DNA from: Fibrella rubiginis
GTDB taxonomy: Bacteria > Bacteroidota > Bacteroidia > Cytophagales > Spirosomataceae
Direction of reading: 5' to 3'
DNA: 64,000 nucleotides
Assembly (NCBI RefSeq): GCF_017353185.1
Contig: NZ_JAFMYV010000008.1
Span: 248,001 to 312,000, forward strand
This document shows positions 33,758-43,799 of this stretch, piece by piece. The notes under the pieces were generated by a model. It made no database searches. It was not told the DNA's origin and saw only the letters and a list, made by a program, of their open reading frames with translations. The position numbers were made by a program, and so were the translations under genes. Positions within the stretch are counted from its first letter, which is position 1. Each line of letters opens with the position of its first letter.

Positions 33758-34012
33758 ATGAAAAAGGGCATTCACCCGGAGTACCGTGACGTGGTATTCC
33801 ACGACCTGTCGGCCGACTACAAATTTTTGACCCGGTCAACGGTTCAAACCAAAGACACTATCGAGTACGAAGGCCAGACTTACCCCCTGGTAAAGGTGGA
33901 AGTTAGTTCGCAGTCGCACCCGTTTTACACGGGTAAGAACGTACTGCTCGACACGGCCGGTCGTATCGACAAGTTCCGTAAGAAGTACGGCAACAAAGAA
34001 GCGGGTGCTTAG
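33758..34012 (+). CDS. rpmE2: 50S ribosomal protein L31 type B
   Basis: An 84-aa ribosomal protein. The ATG at 33758 (MKKGIHPEYRDVVFHDLSAD) is the normal family start; the longer frame from 33704 is in the leader. Key segments: THPFYTG-like SQSHPFYTGKNVLLDTAGRI and DKFRKKYGNK at the end. It lacks the CxxC zinc pairs, so it is the zinc-independent (type B/C-minus) form. Monocistronic: own promoter and a strong bidirectional terminator. Confidence 0.97.
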   Translation: MKKGIHPEYRDVVFHDLSADYKFLTRSTVQTKDTIEYEGQTYPLVKVEVSSQSHPFYTGKNVLLDTAGRIDKFRKKYGNKEAGA

Positions 34013-34025
34013 CAGCGTCTGTCTT

Positions 34026-34067
34026 CACAAAAAAGGCTCAACCTGCACAGGTTGAGCCTTTTTTGTG
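34026..34067. terminator. Bidirectional terminator between rpmE2 and valS
   Basis: Perfect 20-bp arms (34026-34045 and 34048-34067) with AGGCTCAACCTG stem and A6/T6 flanks on both sides; serves both convergent genes. Confidence 0.95.
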
Positions 34068-34083
34068 CCGTTAAACTTAGGGT

Positions 34084-36834
34084 CTATTGGTCTGACCTTA
34101 ACTTCCGTAACGTCTCTTGCAGGGCGGCGATTTTGGCGTCGGCATCGGCGATTTTTTGGCGTTCGCGTTCAACTACTTCGGGTTTGGCGTTGGCGACGAA
34201 CTTTTCGTTACTCAGCTTTTTCATCACCGAATCGCGGAAACCGGTTTGATAATCGAGGTCTTTTTGAGCGTTGGCAATTTCTACGGCTACATCCAACTCG
34301 TCGGCGAGGTCGATGTAGAATTCGTCTGTTTTGATCAGAAACGAGGTGGCGTTGTCGGGCTTCTCCTGTACGTAGTTGATCGAGGCTATGTCCCTCATAA
34401 AAAGGGTCGAGGTCGCGTTGTCGGGTTCCTGCTGTATGTATTTGATCGAAGCCGTATGCGCCGTTTTCGTAATCAGTCCTTCGAGTGCGGCGAAACGTTG
34501 GGGCGTTTCAGTACGAATAGAGAGCGGTAGTTTAGCCTTCGGGGCAATCTGTTTGGTGTTCCGAATATTGCGGATGTTACTAATGATTGCGAACAACAAT
34601 TCGAAATCGGAGAGTATTTGCGCGTCAAAGGACTGAGCCATTGGGAATGGTGCCACGCAGAGGCTTTCGCCGGGTTGGCGCTCCCGGATTTCCTGCCAAA
34701 TCTCTTCGGTGATAAACGGCATGAATGGGTGTGCTAGGGCCATTAACCGCTCGAAGAGATTAATCGTGGTGTCATACGTTTCGCGGTCAATCGGTTCCGA
34801 TGTACCAGCCTCGGCGTTATAGGCAGGCTTAATCAACTCAAGGTATTGCGAACAGAAATCATCCCAAATGAGCTTATAGATGCTCTGGAGGGCATCCGAG
34901 ATACGGAATTTGCCCAAATGGTCTTCGATTTCCAGCAGGGTAACGTTCAGCTTGGCCTTAAACCAATTGGTTGCTAACAAGTTGTTGTCAGATCCAGTAT
35001 TTAGGGTATTTAACGTTCGTTGCGCAGTTTTTTCATCACTCACCGTCCAGCCGCTTACCAGCCGGTAGGCGTTCCAGATCTTGTTGCAGAAATTGCGGCC
35101 CTGTTCGCAGAGTTTTTCATCGAAGGGCAGGTCATTACCGGCGGGTGAGCTAAAGAGCATGCCCGTGCGAACGCCGTCGGCACCGTATTGGTCGATGAGG
35201 TCAAGCGGGTCGGGCGAGTTACCCAGCGACTTCGACATTTTGCGGCCCTGCTTGTCGCGCACGATACCGGTGAGGTACACATTTTTGAACGGTTCCTGCC
35301 CCCGGTACTCATAGCCGGCAACGATCATCCGCGCCACCCAGAAAAACAGAATTTCGGGGGCCGTTACCAGATCATTGGTGGGGTAGTAGTAGTTGATCTC
35401 TTCGTTGTCCGGGTTGCGGATACCGTCGAACACCGAAATGGGCCACAACCACGACGAAAACCAGGTATCGAGCACGTCTTCATCCTGCGTCAGATCGGCT
35501 TCGGTCATAGCAAAGAGCAGCTTTTCGTGTTGCACCTTGCGCAGCGCCTCGCGCTTGTTTTTAGCCACGATGATGGTGCCGTCCTGCATGTAAAACGCTG
35601 GAATTTGCTGTCCCCACCACAGTTGGCGGCTGATGCACCAGTCGCGGGGGGCCTCCATCCAGGAGCGGTACATATTCTTGAATTTGGGCGGCACCAGTTG
35701 CACCACATCCTCCATAACCGCCTTCAGGGCTGGTTTGGCCAGGTCTTCCATTTTCAAAAACCACTGCAACGACAGCTTTGGCTCAATCACGGCGTTGGTG
35801 CGTTCCGAGAAACCCACGTTGGAGGTGTACTCTTCGGTTTTTTCCAGATTGCCGCTTTCCTCCAGCATTTTTACAATAGCCTTCCGAGCCGCAAACCGGT
35901 CCATCCCGACGAGGATCTGCGCTTTTTCGTTTAGCGTACCGTCGTCGGCCAGGAGGTCAATAACGGGCAGGTTGTGTTTAATGCCAAGCTCATAGTCGTT
36001 AGGGTCATGGGCGGGGGTAACTTTCAGGCCACCCGTACCGAAATCCATCGTCACGTATTCGTCCAAGATAACCGGTATGTCTCTGTTAATCAACGGAATA
36101 CGTACCCGCTTGCCGTGCAGGTGCTTATACCGCTCGTCGTTGGGGTTCACGGCCACGGCAGCATCAGCCATGATGGTTTCTGGCCGAACGGTGGCGATGG
36201 TGATAGAATCAGTCTGACCCTCTACCACCTCATACTTAATGTAATACAGCTTTTGCTGGACTTCTTTGGTGATAACCTCTTCGTCGGAAACGGCGGTTTT
36301 GCCCTGAGGGTCCCAGTTTACCATGCGTACACCCCGGTAAATCTGACCTTTGTTGTAGAGGTCTACAAAAACGTCTATCACCGACTCATAGAGAGCAGGG
36401 TCCATAGTGAAGCGGGTGCGGTCCCAATCGCAGGAGGCGCCGATTTTGCGAAGCTGCTGGAGAATAATACCGCCGTACTTCTCTTTCCATTCCCAGGCGT
36501 AGGCCAGAAATTCGTCGCGGCTGAGGTCTTTTTTCGAAATGCCCCGCTCCTTCAACATGGCTACTACTTTGGCCTCGGTAGCAATGCTGGCATGGTCGGT
36601 GCCAGGCACCCAACAGGCGTTTTTCCCCTCCATCCGCGCCTTGCGAATCAGCACGTCCTGGATGGTATTGTTGAGCATATGACCCATGTGCAGCACGCCC
36701 GTTACGTTGGGCGGCGGAATCACGATGGTGTAAGGTTCTCGCTCGTCGGGGGTGGAGGTAAACAGCTTATTATCAAGCCAATACTGATACCATTTGGCTT
36801 CAATTTCTTGAGGGGAATACGTCTTCGCAATCAT
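34084..36834 (-). CDS. valS: Valyl-tRNA synthetase
   Basis: Class Ia synthetase charging tRNA-Val. It has 916 aa. HIGH motif as GVLHMGHMLN (near residue 48) and KMSKS in GRKMSKSLGNSPDPL; the editing CP1 domain lies between (ATVRPETIMADAAVAV, then GTGGLKVTPAHDPNDYELG). The anticodon-binding helical domain and the C-terminal coiled coil (DLDYQTGFRDSVMKKLSNEK ... QETLRKLRSDQ) follow. Just before the coiled coil is a 22-residue tandem duplication (SIKYIQQEPDNATSTLFMRD / SINYVQEKPDNATSFLIKTD). The frame is otherwise undisturbed and the enzyme should be functional. Confidence 0.97.
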   Translation of the reverse strand: MIAKTYSPQEIEAKWYQYWLDNKLFTSTPDEREPYTIVIPPPNVTGVLHMGHMLNNTIQDVLIRKARMEGKNACWVPGTDHASIATEAKVVAMLKERGISKKDLSRDEFLAYAWEWKEKYGGIILQQLRKIGASCDWDRTRFTMDPALYESVIDVFVDLYNKGQIYRGVRMVNWDPQGKTAVSDEEVITKEVQQKLYYIKYEVVEGQTDSITIATVRPETIMADAAVAVNPNDERYKHLHGKRVRIPLINRDIPVILDEYVTMDFGTGGLKVTPAHDPNDYELGIKHNLPVIDLLADDGTLNEKAQILVGMDRFAARKAIVKMLEESGNLEKTEEYTSNVGFSERTNAVIEPKLSLQWFLKMEDLAKPALKAVMEDVVQLVPPKFKNMYRSWMEAPRDWCISRQLWWGQQIPAFYMQDGTIIVAKNKREALRKVQHEKLLFAMTEADLTQDEDVLDTWFSSWLWPISVFDGIRNPDNEEINYYYPTNDLVTAPEILFFWVARMIVAGYEYRGQEPFKNVYLTGIVRDKQGRKMSKSLGNSPDPLDLIDQYGADGVRTGMLFSSPAGNDLPFDEKLCEQGRNFCNKIWNAYRLVSGWTVSDEKTAQRTLNTLNTGSDNNLLATNWFKAKLNVTLLEIEDHLGKFRISDALQSIYKLIWDDFCSQYLELIKPAYNAEAGTSEPIDRETYDTTINLFERLMALAHPFMPFITEEIWQEIRERQPGESLCVAPFPMAQSFDAQILSDFELLFAIISNIRNIRNTKQIAPKAKLPLSIRTETPQRFAALEGLITKTAHTASIKYIQQEPDNATSTLFMRDIASINYVQEKPDNATSFLIKTDEFYIDLADELDVAVEIANAQKDLDYQTGFRDSVMKKLSNEKFVANAKPEVVERERQKIADADAKIAALQETLRKLRSDQ
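34342..34473 (-). repeat. 66-bp tandem duplication inside valS
   Basis: Copy 1 is 34342-34407 and copy 2 is 34408-34473, with exact 66-nt offset and scattered substitutions, so in frame (22 codons). The two encoded copies share ASI-x-Y-x-Q and KPDNATS/EPDNATS. The repeat adds a segment between the anticodon-binding domain and the coiled coil. Confidence 0.85.
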
Positions 36835-36867
36835 GCAGTCAGCGCGGCAGAGGCCGATTTAAGGCTG

Positions 36868-36875
36868 CAAAAATA
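36868..36875 (-). promoter_or_regulatory. Candidate -7 promoter element of valS
   Basis: TATTTTTG on the minus strand, matching TAnnTTTG, 33 nt before the valS ATG. A weak inverted pair (36885-36898 against 36941-36956, 12 of 14) flanks it upstream; no TTG at the right spacing was found. Confidence 0.45.
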
Positions 36876-36971
36876 CGAAAGGAGTGGCAGTAGGCAGTGG
36901 CGGTAAGCAATGCTGACGTGTAAGTAGCTTCGGGTGTCAACCCTGCTTACTGCTACTTCTTTCTTACGCCT

Positions 36972-37360
36972 TCACATAAATAGCCTGTTCATCATGGGTG
37001 GAGGACGACCATTTGAGCCACCCATCGGCAGACCAAAACCACCGGGGTCACCATATTCTGAGTAGCTGCCAGCCGCATCGCAGTGCCAGATATCGACAAA
37101 CGCACCCGGTAGCGGGCGATATTGGTCATTTACATTCAGAATCTCCATTAGGATAGCCAGGGGCTTACCTGCCCGGTCTGAAACAATATTCTGAACTGCA
37201 AAGAGGGCCCGTTTCTTTGTAGGAAACGGGCCCTCTTCGCCATACGAAGTTTCCTCGCAAGCAGGCATGGCTGGTTCCTGCGGCGCTACACTCGCCTTTA
37301 CCACGCCAGAAAAGGCAACGCAAGGCCACCCATGGCAACCTTGCGCAGAAAATTCGAGTC
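36972..37360 (-). pseudogene. Remnant of an intradiol ring-cleavage dioxygenase gene
   Basis: The open frame from 37304 gives 110 aa with the start of a protocatechuate 3,4-dioxygenase-type domain: ETSYGEEGPFPTKK, LAILMEILNVNDQYRPLPGA and the signature FVDIWHCDAAGSYSEYG. The protein then ends in an unrelated 25-residue tail, so the metal-binding Tyr/His half is missing. Upstream, another frame (about 37305-37360) encodes a twin-arginine-like leader end (FLRKVAMGGLALPFLA) that would join only after a frameshift. So both a 5' frame break and a 3' truncation are present. It lies between valS and yceI. Confidence 0.75.
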
Positions 37361-37371
37361 TCGAACTATCG

Positions 37372-37971
37372 CTACTTCTTCTCAGCAGTCGTTGCTTCCT
37401 GCTTCACAAATTCGCCGTTGGCTTTCAGTTCTACTTCATCGCTCACAACAGCCACGGGGATCGTGCCTATTGCGAAATCTGACCGCTTGATAGTGCCGTT
37501 GATCTTCAATCCGGCCTTTTCCTGTTTGCCACGGGGGTTTTCCATCACGACGGGTCCTGTCAGTACGGCATCCAGTGTAATGGGTTTGGTAATGCCATGC
37601 ATAGTCAGGTTACCCATCACCTTGTATTTCTTGCCTTCCACCTTTTGGAACGACGTACTCTTGAAGGTCAGCGTCGGGAATTTGGCCACATCAAAATACT
37701 TGTCGCTCTTCAGATCTCCGTCGCGGCGGTCATTTTCGGTGTTAATTGAACTCACGTCGGCAGTGAGGTCAATTACAGCGTCGGAGAGATCAGGCTTATT
37801 AGCTGTCATCTTGGCGTCGAACGTTTTGAAGTTGCCATCAACTTCCGACAGTAATAAGTGCGTTACGGTGAAACCAACGCGTGAATGGGCTTTGTCGGCA
37901 TTCCAGGTAGTTTGTGCGTAAGTAGCTGATACCGTGAGTAGAGCGGCAATGGAAAGCAAGGTAGTTTTCAT
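37372..37971 (-). CDS. YceI family periplasmic lipid-binding protein
   Basis: A 199-aa lipocalin-like protein of the YceI family, which binds polyisoprenoids in the periplasm. ATG 37971 (MKTTLLSIAALLTVSATYAQ) starts a standard signal peptide; the frame further upstream (to 38016) lacks one. Family segments: WNADKAHSRVGFTVTHLLLS, DLTADVSSINTENDRRDGDL, DKYFDVAKFPTLTFKSTSF, and the final KRSDFAIGTIPVAVVSDEVE. The last residues are a charged tail (TTAEKK). The gene is followed by the dioxygenase remnant in the same orientation. Confidence 0.92.
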   Translation of the reverse strand: MKTTLLSIAALLTVSATYAQTTWNADKAHSRVGFTVTHLLLSEVDGNFKTFDAKMTANKPDLSDAVIDLTADVSSINTENDRRDGDLKSDKYFDVAKFPTLTFKSTSFQKVEGKKYKVMGNLTMHGITKPITLDAVLTGPVVMENPRGKQEKAGLKINGTIKRSDFAIGTIPVAVVSDEVELKANGEFVKQEATTAEKK

Positions 37972-38183
37972 ATGGTTTTTGAGGTTTTTACCAAAGTAAA
38001 CTACGTGTTCATACACGAAAAGTCAAATCAAGTGCCGAGATAGAGCCGATTTGTGCCGACGTAATCTCCTTGATTTCTAGACTATTGCCCATGACAGGCC
38101 ACCGCTCAGTCACTCACGTAGTACCTGTGTATAAATGCCTCTGAATTATGTGTTAATTGGTCGGTCTTAACCCATCGTCTTCC

Positions 38184-41100
38184 ATGCTCCTTCCTGCCTC
38201 CGCCCGTTTGCTTTCCCTGGTGTTGCTGTGCCTGCTCCTGACCCAATGCGCCCACCTTTCGAATACCGTGCAGGTAACGGGCCGCAACTTTGGCGAGGAA
38301 ATTCAACAGGCTCAGAACCTCACTTTCTCGTTCAACAAAAACGTTGGCCCAACAACAAGCAACTGGGAATCAACACCCTACATTACCTTTAAACCCGCTA
38401 TTGCCGGCAAATTCCGGTGGACGTCGCCAAGCGAGCTGGTCTTTTCGCCCGAAACCACCTTCGACCCGGCTACGAACTATCGCGCCGAACTAACGAACAA
38501 CATTATTAAGGCAGCACCCGACAAAGGGCTGTCGGTGTCGGGCGAGGAGATTGCCTTTCACACGCCTTACTTACAACTGGCAAGCACCGAGACCTGGTGG
38601 ACACGCGACCGCGACGGGGGAAAACCCGTGGCTAAATCGCGGCTGGTGTTTAACTACGACTTACCCGCCGCCGAGGTCAGCACGCGTCTACAAATACAGT
38701 CAGACAAGCAGAAGCTAATCACGGGTAGTATTCAGGCGGGCCAGGCCGGGTCTGCACTTATGTCGGGTACTAACGGGGGCTTGGTTGTGACCCTGCCCGA
38801 CGCCCCATCTGAGGCCAATGAAAGCCCCCTTTCGGTACACCTCGACAAAGGCCTAAAAGTGCCGGGCACGGCCTACGAAAGCAAGGACGCTATTGAGCAA
38901 ACGACTACACTACCCACACCCAAACGGCTTGAAATCAGCGATGTACAAACGGGGTATTCGGCAAAGAAGGGGTTCATCCGCGTAGCTACCACGCAGGCGT
39001 TACAGAGCGAAAACCTGAGCCAATATTATACCATCCAGCCCGCGGTGCAGACCACTGCCGAGCTGACCGAAAATGGCCTGCTGATTCGCGGCGATTTCAA
39101 CGAAACCGATACCTACGTGCTTACACTCACCACGGCCATGCGTGGGGTGCTGGGTCCGAAACTGGCCGAAGCCGTTTCGCGCGATGTATTTTTTGGGCAG
39201 ATGCCCGCCGGACTGGAGTTCGCTCAGAAAAAGGCCCTGTACCTGTCCTCAAAGGGGTCGCGCAACGTGGGGCTAACCATTACCAACGTGCCCAAAGTAC
39301 AGGTAAGAATTGCCCGTTTATATGAAAACAACATACTGCAATACCTGAAAAACTTCCGATACGAAGAGTACACAGATGGCGGCGAGGCCAATGGCGCCTA
39401 TGCATACAGCAACGACCAAAGTCAGGATCTGAGCCAGATTCTGGTCGATAAACTGGTCGAAACAGGTGATTTGCCTAAAGTGCGGGGTACATCGGCTTTG
39501 AACCTGTCTATTCCGGATGCGGGGCCAACGCAGACAGGCAAACCTTTGCGTGGAGCGTATCTGGTGTCGGTTCAATCAGAAGAGCAGGTCTACGTGTCGG
39601 CCACACAACTAGTATCCGTGTCGGACATTGGGCTGATTGTGCGGAAGTCAGCCGACGACATATTGGTATGGGCCAACTCCATTCAGACCACCGATGCGCT
39701 TAGTGGCGTGGAGGTATCGCTGGTGAGCAGCAACAATCAGACAGTGTATACGCTGAAAACAGATAGCGACGGATTTGCACGGTTCGAGAAAGTAGCCGAA
39801 AAAGCACCCGGCTTCACCATTGCCATGCTCACTGCCCGGCAGGGTGGCGAGGCCGAACTGGGCGACTTCAATTTTTTGTATTTGGCTGATACCGAGGTTG
39901 AAACGTCACGGTTTGATGTCGACGGCAAACGCAACAGCGCGGCGGGCATCGACGCGTTCATCTACGGCGACCGCAACATCTACCGCCCCGGCGAAACGAT
40001 TCACCTGAACACGATTCTACGCAAAGCTGCCGCACAAAATGTTGGTGCTATTCCATTGGTCATCAAGATTTTACTACCCAACGGCAATGAGTATCAGCAG
40101 CTTCGCCAAACCACCAACGAGCAGGGAGCCGTAACCGCCGATATCCCCGTTGACCCCGCCGCCGTAACGGGCAGCTATACCGTGGAGGTCTACGACGGCA
40201 ATAATTCGCTCCTGGCCTCGAAGGCACTAAGCATTGAAGAGTTCATTCCCGACCGCATCAAAGTCGACGTGAAAACCGACCGCGACGGGTACAAATCGGG
40301 GCAGACGATTATGCTCTCGGCCACGGCGCAAAACCTGTTTGGTCCACCCGCCGCTGACCGCGCCTACGAAGCCGAGTTGCAATTAAAACGCAAAGAGTTT
40401 TCGCCCAAAGGCTACGCCGACTACACCTTCACGATCCCGTCGGCTCAACAGGTGCCGGGCCAGCCAGCTCCCGGCACGTTCGAGAAAGTGCTGCGGCAGG
40501 GACGTACCAACGGGACCGGGCAGTTTACCGAAACCTTCGACATTCCTGCCACCTACCACGATATGGGGCTGCTGGACGGCAAATTGTTCATCACCGTTTT
40601 CGACGAAAATGGCCGCCCCGTCAATCGGCTGCGGCGGTTCGAAGTGCAAACGCAGGACGTACTTTTTGGCATTCGCATGGCCGATAACTACCTGACAACC
40701 AACACGCCACTAGCCGTAGAAGTAGTTGGCCTGAATGCCGCTGGGATACCTCAGAACGCCTCGGCGCAGGTGCAGGTAGTCCGGTTCGACTACCAGACGG
40801 TAATGGAGAAACAAGAGGGCGGCAGCATTAAATACAACACCAAACGTCGCGAGAAAGTCGTGTATACCAACGTGCTGAAGCTATCGGGCAAACCCATACA
40901 GTTCAACTACGTTCCCACGGTGTCGGGCGAGTATGAAGTACGCGTGCGGCGCCCTAACCAACCTGCCGATGCCGCCATGGGTGTGTTGGGCTACACCGCC
41001 GCCGACTTTTATGCCTATGGCTATGGCAGCACTACGGCCTCCTCGTTTGCGGTAAGCACGGAAGGGCAGGTACTGATGGAATTTGATAAGCCAACTTACG

Positions 41101-43799
41101 AAACCGGTGGCAAGGTAAACGTCTTGTTTAAAGCACCCTTCAATGGCAAGATGCTGGTGACGGTGGAACGTAACAACGTACTGGAACAGAAGTGGTTGAC
41201 GGTAGAAAACAAAGCCGCGCAGTGGTCTTTTTCCGTAGAAGAAGACCATCTGCCCAACGTTTATGTCACGGCCACGCTCATCCGCGCCATGGACGGCACC
41301 GACCTGCCGCTTACTGTAGCTCATGGTTTTGCGCCCGTCATTGTCAAAGACGCCGACACGCAGTTGCCCGTAACGATTGAGGCCGTGGCGACGTCATTCT
41401 CCAAGACAAAACAGACCATCCGGGTCAAAACCGCCCGCAACGCCCAGGTAACCGTGGCGGTTGTTGATGAGGGTATTCTGCAACTCAAAAACGACAAAAC
41501 GCCCGACCCGCACGGCTTCTTTTTCCAAAAACGCGCCCTGGAAGTACAGGCCTACGACGGCTATGCCCTACTCTACCCCGAACTCATGTTCCGCAACCGG
41601 TCAAGTTCTGGCGGGGATGGGTACGACCTGGAAAAGCGCGTTAATCCACTGAGCAATAAGCGTGTACAATTAGTGGCACTTTGGAGCGGTATACTAAAAA
41701 CGGGCTTTTCGGGCGAGGCCGAGTTTATGGTTGACATTCCGCAGTTTTCGGGCTCGTTGCGCGTGATGGCCGTGGCCTGGAAAGATAACGCGTTTGGGTC
41801 TGCCGAGAAAAATATGATCGTCTCCGACCCGGTTGTCATCAGCGCAGGCGTGCCCCGGTTCCTCTCTCCCGGCGATGAGCTTACCTTGCCCGTAACGCTA
41901 AATAACACCACTAGAAACGCAGCAGGCCTCACGGCTACAGTCAGTGTAGGTGGGCCATTGGAGGTTGTCACCGGCACTGTGCCCTCCCCCACCGTAACCG
42001 ATTCGACGGGGGCTGTGGTAGCTACGCCAAACGCGGGAGCCACCACGCCTGCTACCCAAAAACTGACCGTTGCCGCTGGCCGTGAAAGCCGGGTGACGTA
42101 CCGCATCCGGTCGACGGGGGGCGTAGGGCCGGGTCATATTACGGTGACAGTGAACGCGATGGGCAAAAATTATGTGGAGCGCACCGACATCACCGTACGG
42201 CCCGCCGCGCCGTTGCAAAAGACTACTGTGGCAGGTGTGGTAGCGGGTGGACGGACACAAACGATCTCGCTCACTGGTAATTTTTTACCCGGCACTACGC
42301 GCAATAGCCTCACGATCAGCCGGTCGCCAGTGGTGCAGCAAGCCAAAACACTAACATATCTGCTGGGGTACCCCTACGGGTGCACGGAACAAACGATCTC
42401 GAAAGCCTTCCCGCAACTGTATTTTGCTGACCTTACACGGTCGGTGCAAAAAGCTAATGTGTACACCGTCAGCCAGGGAGATTCGGATTTTAACCCCGCT
42501 ACCAACGTGGGGGCGGCGCTGCGACAAATCGACAGTCGGCAGTTATACAACGGCGGCATTACGCTCTGGTCGGGGCAAAACACCGAAGACCCCTGGGCCA
42601 CAGCCTATGCCCTCCACTTTATGACCGAAGCCGCCAAAGCCGGGTTCGAAGTGCGGGCTGAATCGCAGAGCAAAGCCATCGACCGACTGACCACGCTGAC
42701 AAGCAACCCGGCCCTGGAGCGCGAGTCTGTTTTCGACGAAACCGGGGGCCGCACCGACCGTAGCGTAGCCAGCCGCACTACCATCTATGGCCTCTATGTC
42801 CTGGCCAACGCGGGCAAGCCCAACCGCGCCGCCATGAGCTACTACAAAGACGCCGCCGACAAGCTACTCTCCACCGACGAACGTTATCTCCTGGCTACTG
42901 CCTACGCCCGGCTCGGTGACGAAAAAAACAGTAACGTCCTGCTGCCTAAACAGTATTTGCTGACGACCGGTGAACGGCAAACAGGCGGAAGCTATTCATC
43001 ACCCATTCGGAATATTGCCCTGGTGTTGAGCACATTAGTTGATGCCGACCCCGACAATTTGCAGGTGCCCACGCTGGCCCGGCAACTGAATACGGTGGTG
43101 CAGCAAAGTCCATATCTGAACACACAGGAGGCCGCGTTTGCGTTTTTGGCGCTGGGCAAGTTGGCCCGGCAGAACGCGGGCAGCACCGCCACGGCCACGC
43201 TCACGGGCGGGGGCAAGAGCTTGGGCAGCTTCACGGGTGAGGACTTGTTGCTGCGTCGACTACCTACCAATCAACCCCTTACGCTGACCGCCAAAGGCAC
43301 TGGCAGCCTGTATTATTTTGGACAGAGTGAGGGCGTACCCAACAGTGGCAGTGTGCCTGACGAAGATCGGGGGCTCACCATTCGTCGCGCGTTTTTGACC
43401 CGCGACGGTGCCCCCATGAGCCGGTTTAAACAAAATGATCTGGTGGTGGTGAAGCTGACATTGACTAGCAGCACCGGCTTACCCGTTGACAACGTGGTCA
43501 TCACCGATTTACTTCCGGCAGGTTTTGAAATCGAGAACCCACGGTTGGTGAGTCAGGCAAAAGATGGCGACGGTCGGGATTTGAGTTGGGCCAAAGATGC
43601 CAGTACCCCCGATCATTTTGATGTCCGCGACGATCGAATCAACTATTTCACCTCAGCAGGTCAAACCCCGAAAACGTTTTACTACCTGGTACGGGCGGTG
43701 TCGCGGGGCAATTTTATCCTTGGTCCTGCTTCCGCCGATGCCATGTATAACCCTGAATTGCGAAGCTATCATGGAGCCGGAAAATTGCGGGTTGAGTAA
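38184..43799 (+). CDS. Bacterial alpha-2-macroglobulin lipoprotein with thioester
   Basis: A very large (1871 aa) envelope protein that traps proteases. ATG 38184 gives lipobox LLLTQC with Cys22. Macroglobulin-like domains fill the first two thirds (YITFKPAIAGKFRWTSPSEL, GDRNIYRPGETIHLNTILRK, ...GLLDGKLFITVFDENGRPVN). The bait region and complement-like domain follow, with SGEAEFMVDIPQFSGSLRV. The thioester motif GCTEQ is intact (Cys1400), then the alpha/alpha toroid (GGITLWSGQNTEDPWATAYA). The C-terminal receptor-like domain ends LGPASADAMYNPELRSYHGA. In many bacteria this gene is paired with pbpC; here no pbpC is next to it. Confidence 0.96.
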   Translation: MLLPASARLLSLVLLCLLLTQCAHLSNTVQVTGRNFGEEIQQAQNLTFSFNKNVGPTTSNWESTPYITFKPAIAGKFRWTSPSELVFSPETTFDPATNYRAELTNNIIKAAPDKGLSVSGEEIAFHTPYLQLASTETWWTRDRDGGKPVAKSRLVFNYDLPAAEVSTRLQIQSDKQKLITGSIQAGQAGSALMSGTNGGLVVTLPDAPSEANESPLSVHLDKGLKVPGTAYESKDAIEQTTTLPTPKRLEISDVQTGYSAKKGFIRVATTQALQSENLSQYYTIQPAVQTTAELTENGLLIRGDFNETDTYVLTLTTAMRGVLGPKLAEAVSRDVFFGQMPAGLEFAQKKALYLSSKGSRNVGLTITNVPKVQVRIARLYENNILQYLKNFRYEEYTDGGEANGAYAYSNDQSQDLSQILVDKLVETGDLPKVRGTSALNLSIPDAGPTQTGKPLRGAYLVSVQSEEQVYVSATQLVSVSDIGLIVRKSADDILVWANSIQTTDALSGVEVSLVSSNNQTVYTLKTDSDGFARFEKVAEKAPGFTIAMLTARQGGEAELGDFNFLYLADTEVETSRFDVDGKRNSAAGIDAFIYGDRNIYRPGETIHLNTILRKAAAQNVGAIPLVIKILLPNGNEYQQLRQTTNEQGAVTADIPVDPAAVTGSYTVEVYDGNNSLLASKALSIEEFIPDRIKVDVKTDRDGYKSGQTIMLSATAQNLFGPPAADRAYEAELQLKRKEFSPKGYADYTFTIPSAQQVPGQPAPGTFEKVLRQGRTNGTGQFTETFDIPATYHDMGLLDGKLFITVFDENGRPVNRLRRFEVQTQDVLFGIRMADNYLTTNTPLAVEVVGLNAAGIPQNASAQVQVVRFDYQTVMEKQEGGSIKYNTKRREKVVYTNVLKLSGKPIQFNYVPTVSGEYEVRVRRPNQPADAAMGVLGYTAADFYAYGYGSTTASSFAVSTEGQVLMEFDKPTYETGGKVNVLFKAPFNGKMLVTVERNNVLEQKWLTVENKAAQWSFSVEEDHLPNVYVTATLIRAMDGTDLPLTVAHGFAPVIVKDADTQLPVTIEAVATSFSKTKQTIRVKTARNAQVTVAVVDEGILQLKNDKTPDPHGFFFQKRALEVQAYDGYALLYPELMFRNRSSSGGDGYDLEKRVNPLSNKRVQLVALWSGILKTGFSGEAEFMVDIPQFSGSLRVMAVAWKDNAFGSAEKNMIVSDPVVISAGVPRFLSPGDELTLPVTLNNTTRNAAGLTATVSVGGPLEVVTGTVPSPTVTDSTGAVVATPNAGATTPATQKLTVAAGRESRVTYRIRSTGGVGPGHITVTVNAMGKNYVERTDITVRPAAPLQKTTVAGVVAGGRTQTISLTGNFLPGTTRNSLTISRSPVVQQAKTLTYLLGYPYGCTEQTISKAFPQLYFADLTRSVQKANVYTVSQGDSDFNPATNVGAALRQIDSRQLYNGGITLWSGQNTEDPWATAYALHFMTEAAKAGFEVRAESQSKAIDRLTTLTSNPALERESVFDETGGRTDRSVASRTTIYGLYVLANAGKPNRAAMSYYKDAADKLLSTDERYLLATAYARLGDEKNSNVLLPKQYLLTTGERQTGGSYSSPIRNIALVLSTLVDADPDNLQVPTLARQLNTVVQQSPYLNTQEAAFAFLALGKLARQNAGSTATATLTGGGKSLGSFTGEDLLLRRLPTNQPLTLTAKGTGSLYYFGQSEGVPNSGSVPDEDRGLTIRRAFLTRDGAPMSRFKQNDLVVVKLTLTSSTGLPVDNVVITDLLPAGFEIENPRLVSQAKDGDGRDLSWAKDASTPDHFDVRDDRINYFTSAGQTPKTFYYLVRAVSRGNFILGPASADAMYNPELRSYHGAGKLRVE

